DNA from: Desertifilum tharense IPPAS B-1220
GTDB taxonomy: Bacteria; Cyanobacteriota; Cyanobacteriia; Cyanobacteriales; Desertifilaceae
Length of the DNA stretch: 64,000 nucleotides
Direction: 5' to 3'
Assembly: GCF_001746915.1 (NCBI RefSeq)
Contig: NZ_MJGC01000053.1
Span: forward strand, 1-64,000
Part shown: in pieces, positions 25,986 through 34,340 of the stretch
Position numbering within the stretch: position 1 is the stretch's first letter
How the letters are laid out: each line of letters opens with the position of its first letter
The notes under the pieces: model-generated
Databases searched by the model: none
What the model was told of the DNA's origin: nothing
What the model saw: only the letters and a program-made list of their open reading frames with translations
Position numbers and translations under genes: made by a program

Positions 25986-26651
25986 GCCTTCCCAATCCAA
26001 AATCGTAATTTTCCCCCCGCGACGATAGGAAACGATCGGCTTGAGTTGCTTAAACAGGCGCACGCATTCTTCATAGGTAATGCCGATACTGCGGGCAATC
26101 TCATAATAGGAAAGGGGCTGGCGCAGACAAATTCCCTGCTGAGAAACCGGCATTCCGGGAACTTCGGCGGCATATTGAATCAAGCGGGCTAACCGGACGA
26201 TCGCCCTCTCGGAAACTAACCCATGTACCATTTCGTGGAGTTGCTGGAGTCGCTGGTTAAATACGGCCATCATGTGCAAGGCGATTTCGGGATTTTCTTG
26301 GATCGCTGCAAGCAAGGCCACGCGATCGACCATCAGCACTTGCACTTCGCTCTCTGCAATCACTGTTGCGGGGGCGATCCCATTGCCAAATAGGGCGGGG
26401 GCGGCGAAGATATCGCCATTGGCGAGGGTTCGCAGAATCGTCTCTTTACCGTTGCTAGCCGTTTTGCTGACTCGCAACAATCCTGCAATTAGGGCATAGA
26501 GGCGGGGAGAGAGGCGATCGCCCTCATGAGAGATAATTTCACCCGTTTGATAGGTTTGCACCACGCTATGAGGCTGCAAGCGGGTTAGTTGTTCCGGCTG
26601 GAGTTGAGTAAAGATGGAGATTGAGGCAAGTTGATCGAGAGTCGCTTTCAT
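25953..26651 (-). CDS. Crp/Fnr-family transcriptional regulator
   Basis: 232 residues. The N-terminal cyclic-nucleotide-binding barrel (about 10-125) lacks the full cAMP-contact signature, so the effector is uncertain. The long dimer helix is at about 125-150. The C-terminal winged helix (about 155-225, PLSYYEIARSIGITYEECVRLFKQL) occupies the Crp helix-turn-helix position. There are no Fnr-type cysteines. It is convergent with the hybrid kinase, with a 33-bp overlap, and 21 bp downstream (in minus-strand order) of the CHASE3 kinase gene, so those two are probably co-transcribed. Confidence 0.9.
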   Translation of the reverse strand: MKATLDQLASISIFTQLQPEQLTRLQPHSVVQTYQTGEIISHEGDRLSPRLYALIAGLLRVSKTASNGKETILRTLANGDIFAAPALFGNGIAPATVIAESEVQVLMVDRVALLAAIQENPEIALHMMAVFNQRLQQLHEMVHGLVSERAIVRLARLIQYAAEVPGMPVSQQGICLRQPLSYYEIARSIGITYEECVRLFKQLKPIVSYRRGGKITILDWEGLEAIARGSGN

Positions 26652-26672
26652 GGCTAGAATCTGCTGAGAAAA

Positions 26673-28085
26673 TCAATCGACGCTTCCCGTAGGAATGCCT
26701 AAAGGAATTGCATCTTTATCAATCCGAGGAATATACACTCTAAACCTTGTCCCTTCTCCCACATGACTATTAACTTCAATCCTCCCCTTTTGAATTTCCA
26801 CGCACTTGCTAACCACAGCCAATCCCAAACCGCTGCCTGAAATTCCCTCAACATTTTGTCCGCGATAAAAGGGGTTGAAAATATTCGCTTTTTCCTCTTC
26901 TGGAATCCCTATCCCTTGGTCTTCTACTTCAAAGATAATTTGTTCTGGATCGCCCTCAATTTTTAATGTTACTTGGGTTCCTGACGGAGAATATTTAATC
27001 GCATTGAGTAATAAGTTACTCATAATGGAATACAATAATTTCTCATCCAGGTAAACTCGCCCAAATTCACCTTGACTGGTAAATTGAAGGTCATGCTGTA
27101 CCGCATGAGAAGATTGAAAATCATCTAGTAAATTCAGACAAAACTCTTCAATATCTAGCCATTCGGGTTGATGTTCCAGCTTTCCCGCCTCTGCTCTCGT
27201 CAGGGTGAGCAAATCAGTAATTAATCGATTCATCAGTTTCGCTGAATTTTGAATCCGATATAAATTCTTTAACTGACTTGGTTCAATCTTAAACTCTAAA
27301 ATCTCAGTTAACAGTTGAGAAGAAACTAAAATGACGCTCAACGGCGTGCGAAATTCATGAGAAATCATGGAAAACAAACGCAATTTAAGATTGCTAAGTT
27401 CCTGTTCCTGAGCTAAGGTTTTTTCCAATTCTTGAAATTGTTGTCTTCGTCGTTGTCCCCAATAAAAGACCCACACGACACCGCAAGCCACCACCACAAT
27501 TAAAAGGATTCCTGCCCGTTCAATGGTAGAGCGATATTGTATATTTTGTCGAGCTTGTTTTAAAGAATCTTGCAGTTGTTGATTTTCGGTATTTTTAATT
27601 TCAGTTAATAGGCTTTGAATCTGTTCGCGGATCTGCACGCTGCGATCGGTGATCGCGTGCTGAGTTTGCATAGCTTCTAAAGAGCGATCGCGCTGATACA
27701 GTTCAATAGACTGCTCAAAGAGTACCATCCGCTGTCGGGTTAATTGCTCCAACTGCTGGAGGCGTTGCTGTTGAACCCCGTTGAGAACCGCATATTGCTG
27801 GAGTTCGCTTAACTCCACTTCCATCTCTTCTACTGCTGTCTGATGGCGGCTTAATTCCTCCTCCCGGCCCGAAAAAATATAGCCGCGCCTTCCCGACTCT
27901 GCTACGCTCATAGCAGCGTAAAAATCGGTTAGCGTTCCCAAGACATTGTAGGTCGATTGAACCTGGTTGGCGTTTTCTACCAACTCTGTTGTATTTTTAG
28001 AAGACACCAGGTTGACCAACCCCAACAGCAATAAGATTGCTGCCAAACTACAGGCGATCGCCTTCTCCTCAAGCAGCCATTTCAT
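26673..28085 (-). CDS. CHASE3-type sensor histidine kinase
   Basis: 470 residues from ATG 28085 (GTG 28106 would add seven). Helix 1 (about 10-30) precedes an extracellular helical CHASE3-like domain (about 33-185) with the typical YNVLGTLTDFYAAMSVAESGRRGYIF phrase. Helix 2 is at about 190-210, then HisKA with His243 in MISHEFRTPLS, and HATPase with NLLLNAIKYS and GSGLGLAVVSKCVE. It is divergent from the OmpR-type regulator at 28128 with at most 42 bp between start codons, an unusual layout for a kinase and its regulator. The Crp-family gene follows closely. Confidence 0.9.
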   Translation of the reverse strand: MKWLLEEKAIACSLAAILLLLGLVNLVSSKNTTELVENANQVQSTYNVLGTLTDFYAAMSVAESGRRGYIFSGREEELSRHQTAVEEMEVELSELQQYAVLNGVQQQRLQQLEQLTRQRMVLFEQSIELYQRDRSLEAMQTQHAITDRSVQIREQIQSLLTEIKNTENQQLQDSLKQARQNIQYRSTIERAGILLIVVVACGVVWVFYWGQRRRQQFQELEKTLAQEQELSNLKLRLFSMISHEFRTPLSVILVSSQLLTEILEFKIEPSQLKNLYRIQNSAKLMNRLITDLLTLTRAEAGKLEHQPEWLDIEEFCLNLLDDFQSSHAVQHDLQFTSQGEFGRVYLDEKLLYSIMSNLLLNAIKYSPSGTQVTLKIEGDPEQIIFEVEDQGIGIPEEEKANIFNPFYRGQNVEGISGSGLGLAVVSKCVEIQKGRIEVNSHVGEGTRFRVYIPRIDKDAIPLGIPTGSVD

Positions 28086-28127
28086 GAATGCTACAAATAA
28101 ACCCACTTTTTAATCGTGGCATAGTCT

Positions 28128-28820
28128 ATGCGGATTTTGATTGCTGAAGACGATGTGCAATTATCAGAGGTCTTAACAGAAGTTCTCACTCGCCGCCAGT
28201 ATGTCGTAGATGTGGCGCGGGATGGACTCACGGCTTGGAATCTAACTGAAATCAGCGCCTACGATCTAATTATTCTAGATGTCACCCTTCCCAAAATGAA
28301 CGGGATTCAATTTTGTCAGCAGTTGCGAATGGCAGAAACGAAAAAACACCAACACCTCAAAGGTGCAGTTCCCGTCCTGATGCTGACTGCGCGGGATACC
28401 GTTGCTGATAAAATTGTGGGTCTAGATGCAGGTGCCGATGATTATGTCACCAAACCCTTCGATCTTGAAGAGTTAATGGCCCGCGTTCGCGCCTTGCTGA
28501 GACGGGGACTATCAACCACTGAGTTAACCCTACATTGGGGCTGTCTCCAGTTGAATCCTAGCACCCATGAGGCAACTTACGCAGACCAACTCCTCGCCCT
28601 CACCCCCAAAGAGTACGCGCTGCTAGAGTTACTGGTTGCAAGTGGTAGGCGCATTTTAAGCCGATCGGGCATTATTGAACAATTATGGTCAGCAGATGAG
28701 TCACCCGTCGCAGAAACCGTGAATTCTCATATCCGGGGACTGCGACAAAAGCTTAAAGCTCAAGGCGCACCCGATGATTTCATTCAAACGGTACATGGGT
28801 TAGGATATCGGTTGAAGTGA
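28128..28820 (+). CDS. OmpR-family response regulator
   Basis: 230 residues. The receiver has Asp7/Asp8 region acids in IAEDD, phosphoacceptor Asp51 (IILDVTLPKMNG) and Lys in VTKPFDLEEL. The winged helix at about 130-228 contains LTPKEYALLELLVASGRRILSRSGIIEQLW and ends VHGLGYRLK. An insertion (ETKKHQHLKGA) lengthens the loop after beta-4. Probably the partner of the divergent CHASE3 kinase. Nine bp after its stop begins an array of five 11-bp-spaced TGCA motifs, a strong candidate for its own DNA target because OmpR-type dimers bind 10-11-bp direct repeats. Confidence 0.92.
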   Translation: MRILIAEDDVQLSEVLTEVLTRRQYVVDVARDGLTAWNLTEISAYDLIILDVTLPKMNGIQFCQQLRMAETKKHQHLKGAVPVLMLTARDTVADKIVGLDAGADDYVTKPFDLEELMARVRALLRRGLSTTELTLHWGCLQLNPSTHEATYADQLLALTPKEYALLELLVASGRRILSRSGIIEQLWSADESPVAETVNSHIRGLRQKLKAQGAPDDFIQTVHGLGYRLK

Positions 28821-28828
28821 CCGGAAGT

Positions 28829-28894
28829 TTGCACTGTATCTGCACGATTTCTGCATATTTCCTGCACAAGAGATGCATAACGCTACAGTATTCT
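28829..28894 (+). promoter_or_regulatory. 11-bp-phased five-copy TGCA array with -10 box
   Basis: The G of TGCA falls at 28831, 28842, 28853, 28864 and 28875, exactly 11 bp apart. The 11-mers read TTGCACTGTAT, CTGCACGATTT, CTGCATATTTC, CTGCACAAGAG and ATGCATAACGC, with consensus YTGCAY. A -10-like TATTCT lies at 28889-28894 with the last repeat in the -35 zone, as expected for an activated promoter reading into the gene at 29046. Confidence 0.65.
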
Positions 28895-28897
28895 GGG

Positions 28898-28927
28898 TCT
28901 AGAGAAGAGCGCAATTCATTCTCTAGA
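28898..28927 (+). other. Perfect inverted repeat in the leader
   Basis: TCTAGAGAA (28898-28906) pairs with TTCTCTAGA (28919-28927) around a 12-nt loop. It falls just downstream of the inferred -10, so it would form a 5'-end hairpin of the transcript or act as an operator. No T run follows. Confidence 0.5.
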
Positions 28928-29045
28928 CAGATGCAAGCAAAGTGCTGAGTTAAAAATCAGTCAGGTTAATTTTTGAGTCTCGTTCAGCTTGTTCTCAGCG
29001 CTCTGGCTATATCTATATTGCAGAAATGTTATAAACACAATCGCT

Positions 29046-29348
29046 ATGATCGTTGAAGAGTTCTATCACGGATGGGTCATTCAAGTTACCCAACAACCCG
29101 ATGGTTATATCTTTCAATGTTGGATGTCAGAAAAACGTACAAGTGTCACTGATACTCAATCTTATCCAACGATCGATCGGGCTTTTCGGGCCGGACAGTT
29201 ACGCGCAGACTTAGAAAGCGTGCGTTTGTCCTTAAGGAACTTTATTCGAGGAAAGCTGAAGCTTCTACAACTTTATCCCGATGAGCAAAACGCCTTAGAA
29301 AATTCAGTGGCTCAGTACATTGATACGGCGACTCATCAACTCAGTTAA
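29046..29348 (+). CDS. Small protein of unknown function
   Basis: 100 residues from ATG 29046. I do not recognise the family. It begins MIVEEFYHGWVIQVTQQPDGYIFQCWM, a compact beta-rich start, then a helical C-terminal half (RAFRAGQLRADLESVRLSLRNFIRGKLKLL). No signal peptide, cysteine cluster or catalytic motif is visible. It is the first gene after the 11-bp array and hairpin, so it is the likely target of the adjacent response regulator. The gene at 29394 follows after 45 bp. Confidence 0.6.
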   Translation: MIVEEFYHGWVIQVTQQPDGYIFQCWMSEKRTSVTDTQSYPTIDRAFRAGQLRADLESVRLSLRNFIRGKLKLLQLYPDEQNALENSVAQYIDTATHQLS

Positions 29349-29393
29349 TCTTAAACTGTTGAATGAGGCAATCTACAAGGACATGAAACTATT

Positions 29394-29612
29394 ATGTTAC
29401 ATTTGTGTCCCCTAGTTCAGGGTCTCCAGTTTGGAGAGTTTTTGCAAGGAGACTGCGTTCAATATGTTGGTTCAGATTTGAGAATTCAGCAAGACTATGG
29501 CAATCAAGAGTTGCGAATTCTAGCGATCGATCGTAGCGGTATGACAGTCTGCGAAGATAAAGCAGGAAACCGTCTTGTCGGTGTTTCTTCTCATCATTTG
29601 AAACATCTTTAA
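29394..29612 (+). CDS. Small protein of unknown function
   Basis: 72 residues, MLHLCPLVQGLQFGEFLQGDCVQYVGSD... with a beta-rich pattern (RILAIDRSGMTVCEDKAGNRLVGV) suggesting a small SH3-like or KOW-like barrel. No family is recognised and no strong ribosome site is seen. Codon use and position 45 bp after the previous gene fit a second member of a small operon. The frame is open and not a shadow of another gene. Confidence 0.45.
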   Translation: MLHLCPLVQGLQFGEFLQGDCVQYVGSDLRIQQDYGNQELRILAIDRSGMTVCEDKAGNRLVGVSSHHLKHL

Positions 29613-29670
29613 GAATTGGGTTAACCGCTTCCATAATTCCTATAAAATACTGAAATAAAACCCGAAGTCG

Positions 29671-29745
29671 TAGGTTGGGTTAGCGCCATTCGTAACCCAA
29701 CAGCAGCCAGGTTTGTGTTGGGTTGAGGTACGAAACCCAACCTAC
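29671..29745. repeat. Dispersed palindromic repeat, copy A (inverted loop)
   Basis: This is a two-part element. The first part is GTTGGGTTAGCGCCATTCGTAACCCAAC. The second is TGTTGGGTTGAGGTACGAAACCCAACC. Its central GGGTTGAGGTACGAAACCC (29720-29738) is the exact reverse complement of the corresponding segment in copy B at 30977-30995. Confidence 0.75.
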
Positions 29746-29954
29746 GCAACTGAGGGAAATTAAAGCAATACAAGAAATACCCCATAGAAAATTTTTCTGT
29801 TTTCTTAGCGTTCAGTTAATCGCTAATTAAATCTACATATCCGTCCAGTGTAAAAGTTCGTATAATTTGGACACCTATAAACACATAAATCCTCTATCTC
29901 TCTTCCAGTAAAGGTTATAGCTTATTTTTAGTAATTGTGGTTTGAAACCCCTTG

Positions 29955-30085
29955 TTTGCGGTTTGAAAATTAGGTTTGCAGTTTCATTTGCAGCGATTGT
30001 GTTTTTGAAACTCCCTTTATTTGCAGTGAATGTGATTTCACACATCGCCTTGTTTGCAGTTTTATCTCTGAATGTTTGCAGTTCG
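29955..30085. repeat. Helically phased TTTGCAG repeats
   Basis: TTTGC(A/G)G occurs at 29955, 29975, 29987, 30020, 30053 and 30075, with gaps 20, 12, 33, 33 and 22. The last four are in exact 11-bp register. Two neighbouring 33-bp units (from 29987 and 30020) also share internal bases. The array sits between the small unknown genes and the 3' end of the DUF4241 gene. Function is unknown. Confidence 0.55.
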
Positions 30086-30107
30086 CTACAGGTAAAGGTT
30101 AAAATTA

Positions 30108-30758
30108 TTATGGTAATTCTCCTGACAAAAACTCTGTTACAACTGCCACAATACAACCCTCAATATCAAGTCCAAAATAAGAAGCATAGAAACCATCACC
30201 CACACCTGAATCAAATGCAATCACATTTGCTTGTGTAGAGTCATCTACGCACAGATTAGCCCAATTGTATCCTAGGCTATAATTTTCTTCTATTGTTTCT
30301 TCTAGCTTGCAAGTCAAACTTTCTTCATAAGTTTCCGCTTCCCAACATTGATCTACAATAATTTGACTAGTATCCGCGTCCATAAAACAACCTGTGCCAG
30401 AGTCAACCCCATAACCAAATACTTCATTTTCTGAAAGTGTACTTAAGTTTTCACCAAATTTAGTAGCTAATTCCCATTTCACAGGGATTTGTTCGCTCAG
30501 GCGAAGCATTGCATAAGCAACTGTTATATTATCATCCTTGGAATTGTGTGCCACACTCAAAATAACTGGATAATGACCAGGCTTAAATTGGACATCAAAA
30601 GGGTCTGTACCTGGAAAAACTAGAGGGTCACAAGCCACTAACTTTCCAGAAGTTAAAATTAAATGTCCAAGTTGATAGGATGTTAAAGTCATGTGACCCA
30701 AACGAGAAATTAATTTTTGTCCCGGCTGAAAAGCTTTCAAAAAATCTGGCTTGTTCAT
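30108..30758 (-). CDS. DUF4241 family protein
   Basis: 216 residues from ATG 30758; a TTG start 27 nt earlier is possible. The sequence shows the DUF4241 pattern: GKLVACDPLVFPGTDPFDVQFKPGHYPVILSVA, then VFGYGVDSGTGCFMD, and near the end FDSGVGDGFYASYFGLD. The family is widespread and uncharacterised, often near toxin, immunity or mobile genes. Base composition is more AT-rich than its neighbours. Palindromic repeats flank it on both sides (29671 and 30921), together suggesting insertion by horizontal transfer. Confidence 0.82.
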   Translation of the reverse strand: MNKPDFLKAFQPGQKLISRLGHMTLTSYQLGHLILTSGKLVACDPLVFPGTDPFDVQFKPGHYPVILSVAHNSKDDNITVAYAMLRLSEQIPVKWELATKFGENLSTLSENEVFGYGVDSGTGCFMDADTSQIIVDQCWEAETYEESLTCKLEETIEENYSLGYNWANLCVDDSTQANVIAFDSGVGDGFYASYFGLDIEGCIVAVVTEFLSGELP

Positions 30759-30920
30759 TTGTGGTATCTTTTGTTTGATTGGCAAATCTATTGTTTGATT
30801 GTAATCTTATTTACAGTTAACGGATTTTGACCAGAGGCTCTAGATTTGCGAAGTATATCATTACTTATTTGTGAGCCAAGGCTCTTATTGACTGCTGCGG
30901 GTAACGGCTGCATATTATCC

Positions 30921-31003
30921 GTAGGTGTAGATTGGGTTAGCGCCATTCGTAACCCAACCGCAGCCAGGCTTATGTTGGGTTTCGTACCTCAACCCAACCT
31001 ACG
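30921..31003. repeat. Dispersed palindromic repeat, copy B
   Basis: It has the same two-part structure as copy A, ATTGGGTTAGCGCCATTCGTAACCCAACC then TGTTGGGTTTCGTACCTCAACCCAACCTAC. The loop orientation here (GGGTTTCGTACCTCAACCC, 30977-30995) is shared with the copy at 21917 and, with one change, at 51016. Copy A is therefore the flipped one. Confidence 0.75.
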
Positions 31004-31066
31004 AAAAAGATTTGTCAGTCAACCAGGGTTTTAACTGAAATGGCAGCAAAATCATGATTAAAATTA

Positions 31067-31088
31067 AGGGTGGACGTTTGTCCACCCT
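31067..31088 (-). terminator. Rho-independent terminator of alaS
   Basis: On the minus strand AGGGTGGAC and GTCCACCCT form a perfect 9-bp stem with a 4-nt loop 6 bases after the alaS stop, followed by TTAATTTTAAT. Confidence 0.8.
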
Positions 31089-31094
31089 GAGAGA

Positions 31095-33824
31095 TTATTG
31101 TAAGCCTTCAGTTAGCTGTTTTTTAGCAATTTCTAAGGCTTCTTGAAGCTTGCTGGGATCGCGTCCGCCAGCTTGTGCTAGGTTGGGTCTACCGCCGCCG
31201 CCACCGCCGCAGAGTTTGGCAATTTGTCCGATAAATTTACCGGCTTGTAAGCCTTTTTTATTCACTTCGGGACTAAAGGCTGCAACTAAGCTAACTTTAT
31301 CGGGTTCGGGGATAGAACCGAGGAAAACGGCGCTATTTCCGAGTTTTTGTTGGAGGCGTTCGGCTGCGGTTTTTAAAGAGTCAGCGTCAATGTCTAATTG
31401 TGCGATTAGGATCTTGAATTCGCCAACACTTTCAGCTTGGGTTAGCAGTTGGTCAGATTTGGCGATCGCTAACTCCTGTTTTACCTCATCTAAAGCTTTC
31501 TGCGTAGCTTTGAGTTCGCTTTGCAGGTTTGTCACCCGTTGCGGGAGTTCTTCGGGTTTGACCTTAAAGCGATCGCTCAATTCGCGCACGACCTTATCGC
31601 GCACATTCAGATAATCTAACACGGCCGCCCCCGCGACGGCTTCCACCCGGCGGACTCCAGCAGAAATTCCGGTTTCCGAGATAATCTTAAACACGCCTAT
31701 TTCGGCGGTGTTGTGAACGTGAGTTCCGCCGCACAATTCCATTGATACGCCGGGATAGTCTACGACGCGCACTTCATCGCCGTATTTTTCACCGAACATG
31801 GCGATCGCGCCCTTTGCTTTCGCCTCCGCAATGGGCATAGTATTAACTTCAGCGTCGTGTGCTTCCGAGATCCAAGTATTCACCTGTTCCTCAACCTGCT
31901 GTAACTCTTCTGGGGTTAGGGAACGCGGTAAATTAAAGTCAAAGCGGAGACGATCGAAATCAACCAGCGAACCCGCTTGAGAGATACCTGGGTCTACAAT
32001 CTTTCTCAGGGCCGCTTGTAAGAGGTGCGTTGCGGTATGATTAGCCTGGGCGCGACGGCGACAAGCGCGGTCAATTTGTGCCATGACAGGCATTCCCACT
32101 TCTAAGTTACCGCGTTCTACTCGGCCAAGATGGATAAACAGGTGGCCGTCTTTTTGCACATCTTCGATCCGAACAAGGGTAGTATCGCCGGAGAGATAAC
32201 CGCGATCGCCAATTTGCCCCCCAGACTCAGCATAGAATGGGGTACGGTCTAAAATTAGCTTCACCTCTGTTCCCGCTTCCGCCGATTCCACCTGTTGACC
32301 GTTGGCTAAAATTGCGGTTATGGTCGCTTGGGTCGAAAGTTGCGTGTAACCCAGAAATTCTGTATTCCCAATGGCATCTAAAGAAGCTTTCGCGGTTAAG
32401 TCAATGGTTTCATGCGCGTCTTTAGATTGTTCGCGCTGGCGATCCATTGCGACATTAAACCCTTCCACATCCACCGTCAATCCCTGTTCTTCAGCAATTT
32501 CTTGGGTGAGTTCTAAGGGGAAGCCGTAGGTATCGTAGAGGGTAAAGGCATCTTCCCCAGCAATTGCAATCGTTCCTGATAGAGAACCCCCCTCAGAAGT
32601 AAGATTTCCAGAAACTGGGCGACCTTGCGGTTGTGCAGTCGTTCCTGATGGAGAATCCTCCCCAGAAGGGGGAGTTCCAGAAACTTTGTGTTTGGCGATA
32701 ACCTCTTGCAGAAGTTTCTCACCGCGTTCTAGGGTTTTGCGGAAAGCGGCTTCCTCGCGTTGCAGTTCGCCTTTAATAGCGCTTTCCCGTTCTCTCACCT
32801 GGGGATAAGCGGCTTGGGAGAGGGCGATCGCAGTTTCCGCCACTTTTGTTGTAAATTCGTTTTCAATCCCAATCAAGCGCCCGTGACGTACCACTCGGCG
32901 GATTAATCGGCGCAGGATGTACCCCCGACCCATGTTAGAAGCGGTGACACCATCGGTAATTAAGTGAACCACAGCGCGGACGTGATCGCCAATCACCTTT
33001 AAAGAGACTTTGGTTTCTTCCTTCGCTTTAGCGTAATCGATTCCGGCAATCTCTGCTGCGGTTGTGATAATCGGGAGAATTAAGTCCGTTTCATAGTTGT
33101 TCGGAACCTTTTGCAGAATTTGCGCCATCCGTTCCAACCCCATCCCCGTATCAATATTTTGCTTTTCCAGGGGGGTGAGGTTGCCTTCTGCATCCCGGTT
33201 ATACTGCATGAACACCAGGTTGTAGAACTCGATAAACCGGGTATCGTCTTCTAAATCGATGTTATTGTCGCCCCGTTCTGGGTGAAAATCGTAGTAAATC
33301 TCAGAACAGGGCCCGCAAGGTCCGGTAATACCGGATACCCAAAAGTTATCGTCTTCTCCCATCCGTTGGATGCGGTGTGCGGGAATGCCAATTTGATCTC
33401 GCCAAATGGCAAAGGCTTCGTCATCTTCTCGAAAAACACTCACCACTAGCCTTTCTGGAGGTAAGCCGAAGATTTGGGTAGAGAGTTCCCAAGCGTAGGC
33501 GATCGCATTCTCTTTAAAGTAATCCCCAAAGCTGAAATTGCCCAGCATCTCAAAGAAGGTGTGATGTCTGGCGGTGCGTCCAACGTTCTCAATATCATTG
33601 GTACGGATGCACTTTTGGGAACTGGTGGCGCGAGGGACTTCTGCTTTCTTCTGTCCCAAGAAAATCGGCTTAAATGGCAGCATTCCCGCAATGGTTAGCA
33701 GTACCGTGGGGTCTTCCGGTACCAGGGAAGCGCTAGGTAGAATTTTATGACCGCGCTGTTCGTAGAATTTGAGAAAGGTCTCGCGAATTTCGCTACCGCT
33801 GAGGGGTTGGGGAGTTGAAGCCAT
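31095..33824 (-). CDS. alaS: Alanyl-tRNA synthetase
   Basis: 909 residues from ATG 33824; an upstream in-frame extension to 33947 is not alaS-like. Class II catalytic core at the N-terminus ([57 protein letters not shown]). The editing domain has the zinc-type motifs [12 protein letters not shown] and [13 protein letters not shown]. The C-terminal DHHA1/C-Ala part ends with [15 protein letters not shown]. Oddity: 40 low-complexity residues, coded by 32565-32684, interrupt the sequence just before [17 protein letters not shown]. The enzyme should still be functional because all motifs remain. Confidence 0.95.
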   Translation of the reverse strand: MASTPQPLSGSEIRETFLKFYEQRGHKILPSASLVPEDPTVLLTIAGMLPFKPIFLGQKKAEVPRATSSQKCIRTNDIENVGRTARHHTFFEMLGNFSFGDYFKENAIAYAWELSTQIFGLPPERLVVSVFREDDEAFAIWRDQIGIPAHRIQRMGEDDNFWVSGITGPCGPCSEIYYDFHPERGDNNIDLEDDTRFIEFYNLVFMQYNRDAEGNLTPLEKQNIDTGMGLERMAQILQKVPNNYETDLILPIITTAAEIAGIDYAKAKEETKVSLKVIGDHVRAVVHLITDGVTASNMGRGYILRRLIRRVVRHGRLIGIENEFTTKVAETAIALSQAAYPQVRERESAIKGELQREEAAFRKTLERGEKLLQEVIAKHKVSGTPPSGEDSPSGTTAQPQGRPVSGNLTSEGGSLSGTIAIAGEDAFTLYDTYGFPLELTQEIAEEQGLTVDVEGFNVAMDRQREQSKDAHETIDLTAKASLDAIGNTEFLGYTQLSTQATITAILANGQQVESAEAGTEVKLILDRTPFYAESGGQIGDRGYLSGDTTLVRIEDVQKDGHLFIHLGRVERGNLEVGMPVMAQIDRACRRRAQANHTATHLLQAALRKIVDPGISQAGSLVDFDRLRFDFNLPRSLTPEELQQVEEQVNTWISEAHDAEVNTMPIAEAKAKGAIAMFGEKYGDEVRVVDYPGVSMELCGGTHVHNTAEIGVFKIISETGISAGVRRVEAVAGAAVLDYLNVRDKVVRELSDRFKVKPEELPQRVTNLQSELKATQKALDEVKQELAIAKSDQLLTQAESVGEFKILIAQLDIDADSLKTAAERLQQKLGNSAVFLGSIPEPDKVSLVAAFSPEVNKKGLQAGKFIGQIAKLCGGGGGGRPNLAQAGGRDPSKLQEALEIAKKQLTEGLQ
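32565..32684 (-). repeat. Two-copy 51-bp repeat inserted in alaS
   Basis: Two imperfect 51-bp copies (minus strand 32684-32634 and 32615-32565) are separated by 18 bp. Each runs from GTTTCTGGA to TCAGGAACGAYTGCA. They encode [17 protein letters not shown], linker QPQGRP, and [17 protein letters not shown]. The reading frame is kept. It is an in-frame insertion and duplication in a surface loop. Confidence 0.75.
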
Positions 33825-34245
33825 GATCGTCTGAATTCGGGATGGGAACGGCAAATAGAGAGTGGGTCGTAATCTATTTTTACATTGGTTGCCCCCTGGT
33901 GGCAGGATTCGCACCTGGAGAGATAGCTTGTTTAAGCCGAACTGCAAAAAATTGAGTTAAGTAAAGACCTATCAACTTTGTTTAAACAGGGATTGCGCTT
34001 GGGGATCGAGGTGCTAATTTATATATATGGACGCGAAAGGAAGTAAAACACCTAAACAAAACGGGTTCTAGATCCAGCGTCTTCCCTCTAGCACCCAACG
34101 CAGTGAAAGCATAGCTTGCCAAATGTGGAAAGCCCCTCAAAACTGAGGAAAGCGCCAAACCTAAACCGGAAAGCGAAGACTATGTGAGATCCAACGATGG
34201 AGTTAACTGCGAAACCTGTAAACCCCTAGTAAGCAATTTCGATTT

Positions 34246-34299
34246 CTAACGATCTCTGATTTAATTGCTAACGATCTAATTTGAAAACTCTAACGTTTG
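34246..34299. repeat. Three CTAACG direct repeats spaced 22 bp
   Basis: CTAACGATCT at 34246 and 34268 and CTAACGTTTG at 34290 are exactly 22 bp apart, two helical turns. Such phasing suggests a cooperative protein-binding site. They lie upstream of alaS and downstream of xisI. Confidence 0.5.
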
Positions 34300-34308
34300 C
34301 ATACTCTT

Positions 34309-34340
34309 GGGTCTAGCCATCTGTGGTTAGACCCATCGAG
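34309..34340 (+). terminator. Hairpin near the xisI 3' end
   Basis: GGGTCTAGCC (34309-34318) pairs with GGTTAGACCC (34325-34334), with one G-T pair, followed by ATCGAGTTTT on the plus strand. It could end a plus-strand RNA from the preceding intergenic region. It also lies 34 bp beyond the xisI stop on the minus strand and could stop that transcript. Confidence 0.5.

Noticed and set aside
29875..30238. Frames on both strands over the TTTGCAG array
   Set aside because: The translations merely reflect the repeat units (for example TANK and AANE reiterations), and one overlaps the DUF4241 gene antisense.
33889..33925. Minus-strand sequence resembling the T arm and 3' end of a tRNA or tmRNA (CAGGTGCGAATCCTGCC followed by GCAACCA)
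   Set aside because: No matching 5' acceptor strand, D arm or anticodon stem could be found at the right distance, and the T loop has TGCGAAT instead of TTCGAAT. It is probably chance or a fragment.
33825..33947. N-terminal extension of the alaS frame
   Set aside because: AlaS proteins start near [18 protein letters not shown]; the extension includes the tRNA-like fragment and has no family similarity.
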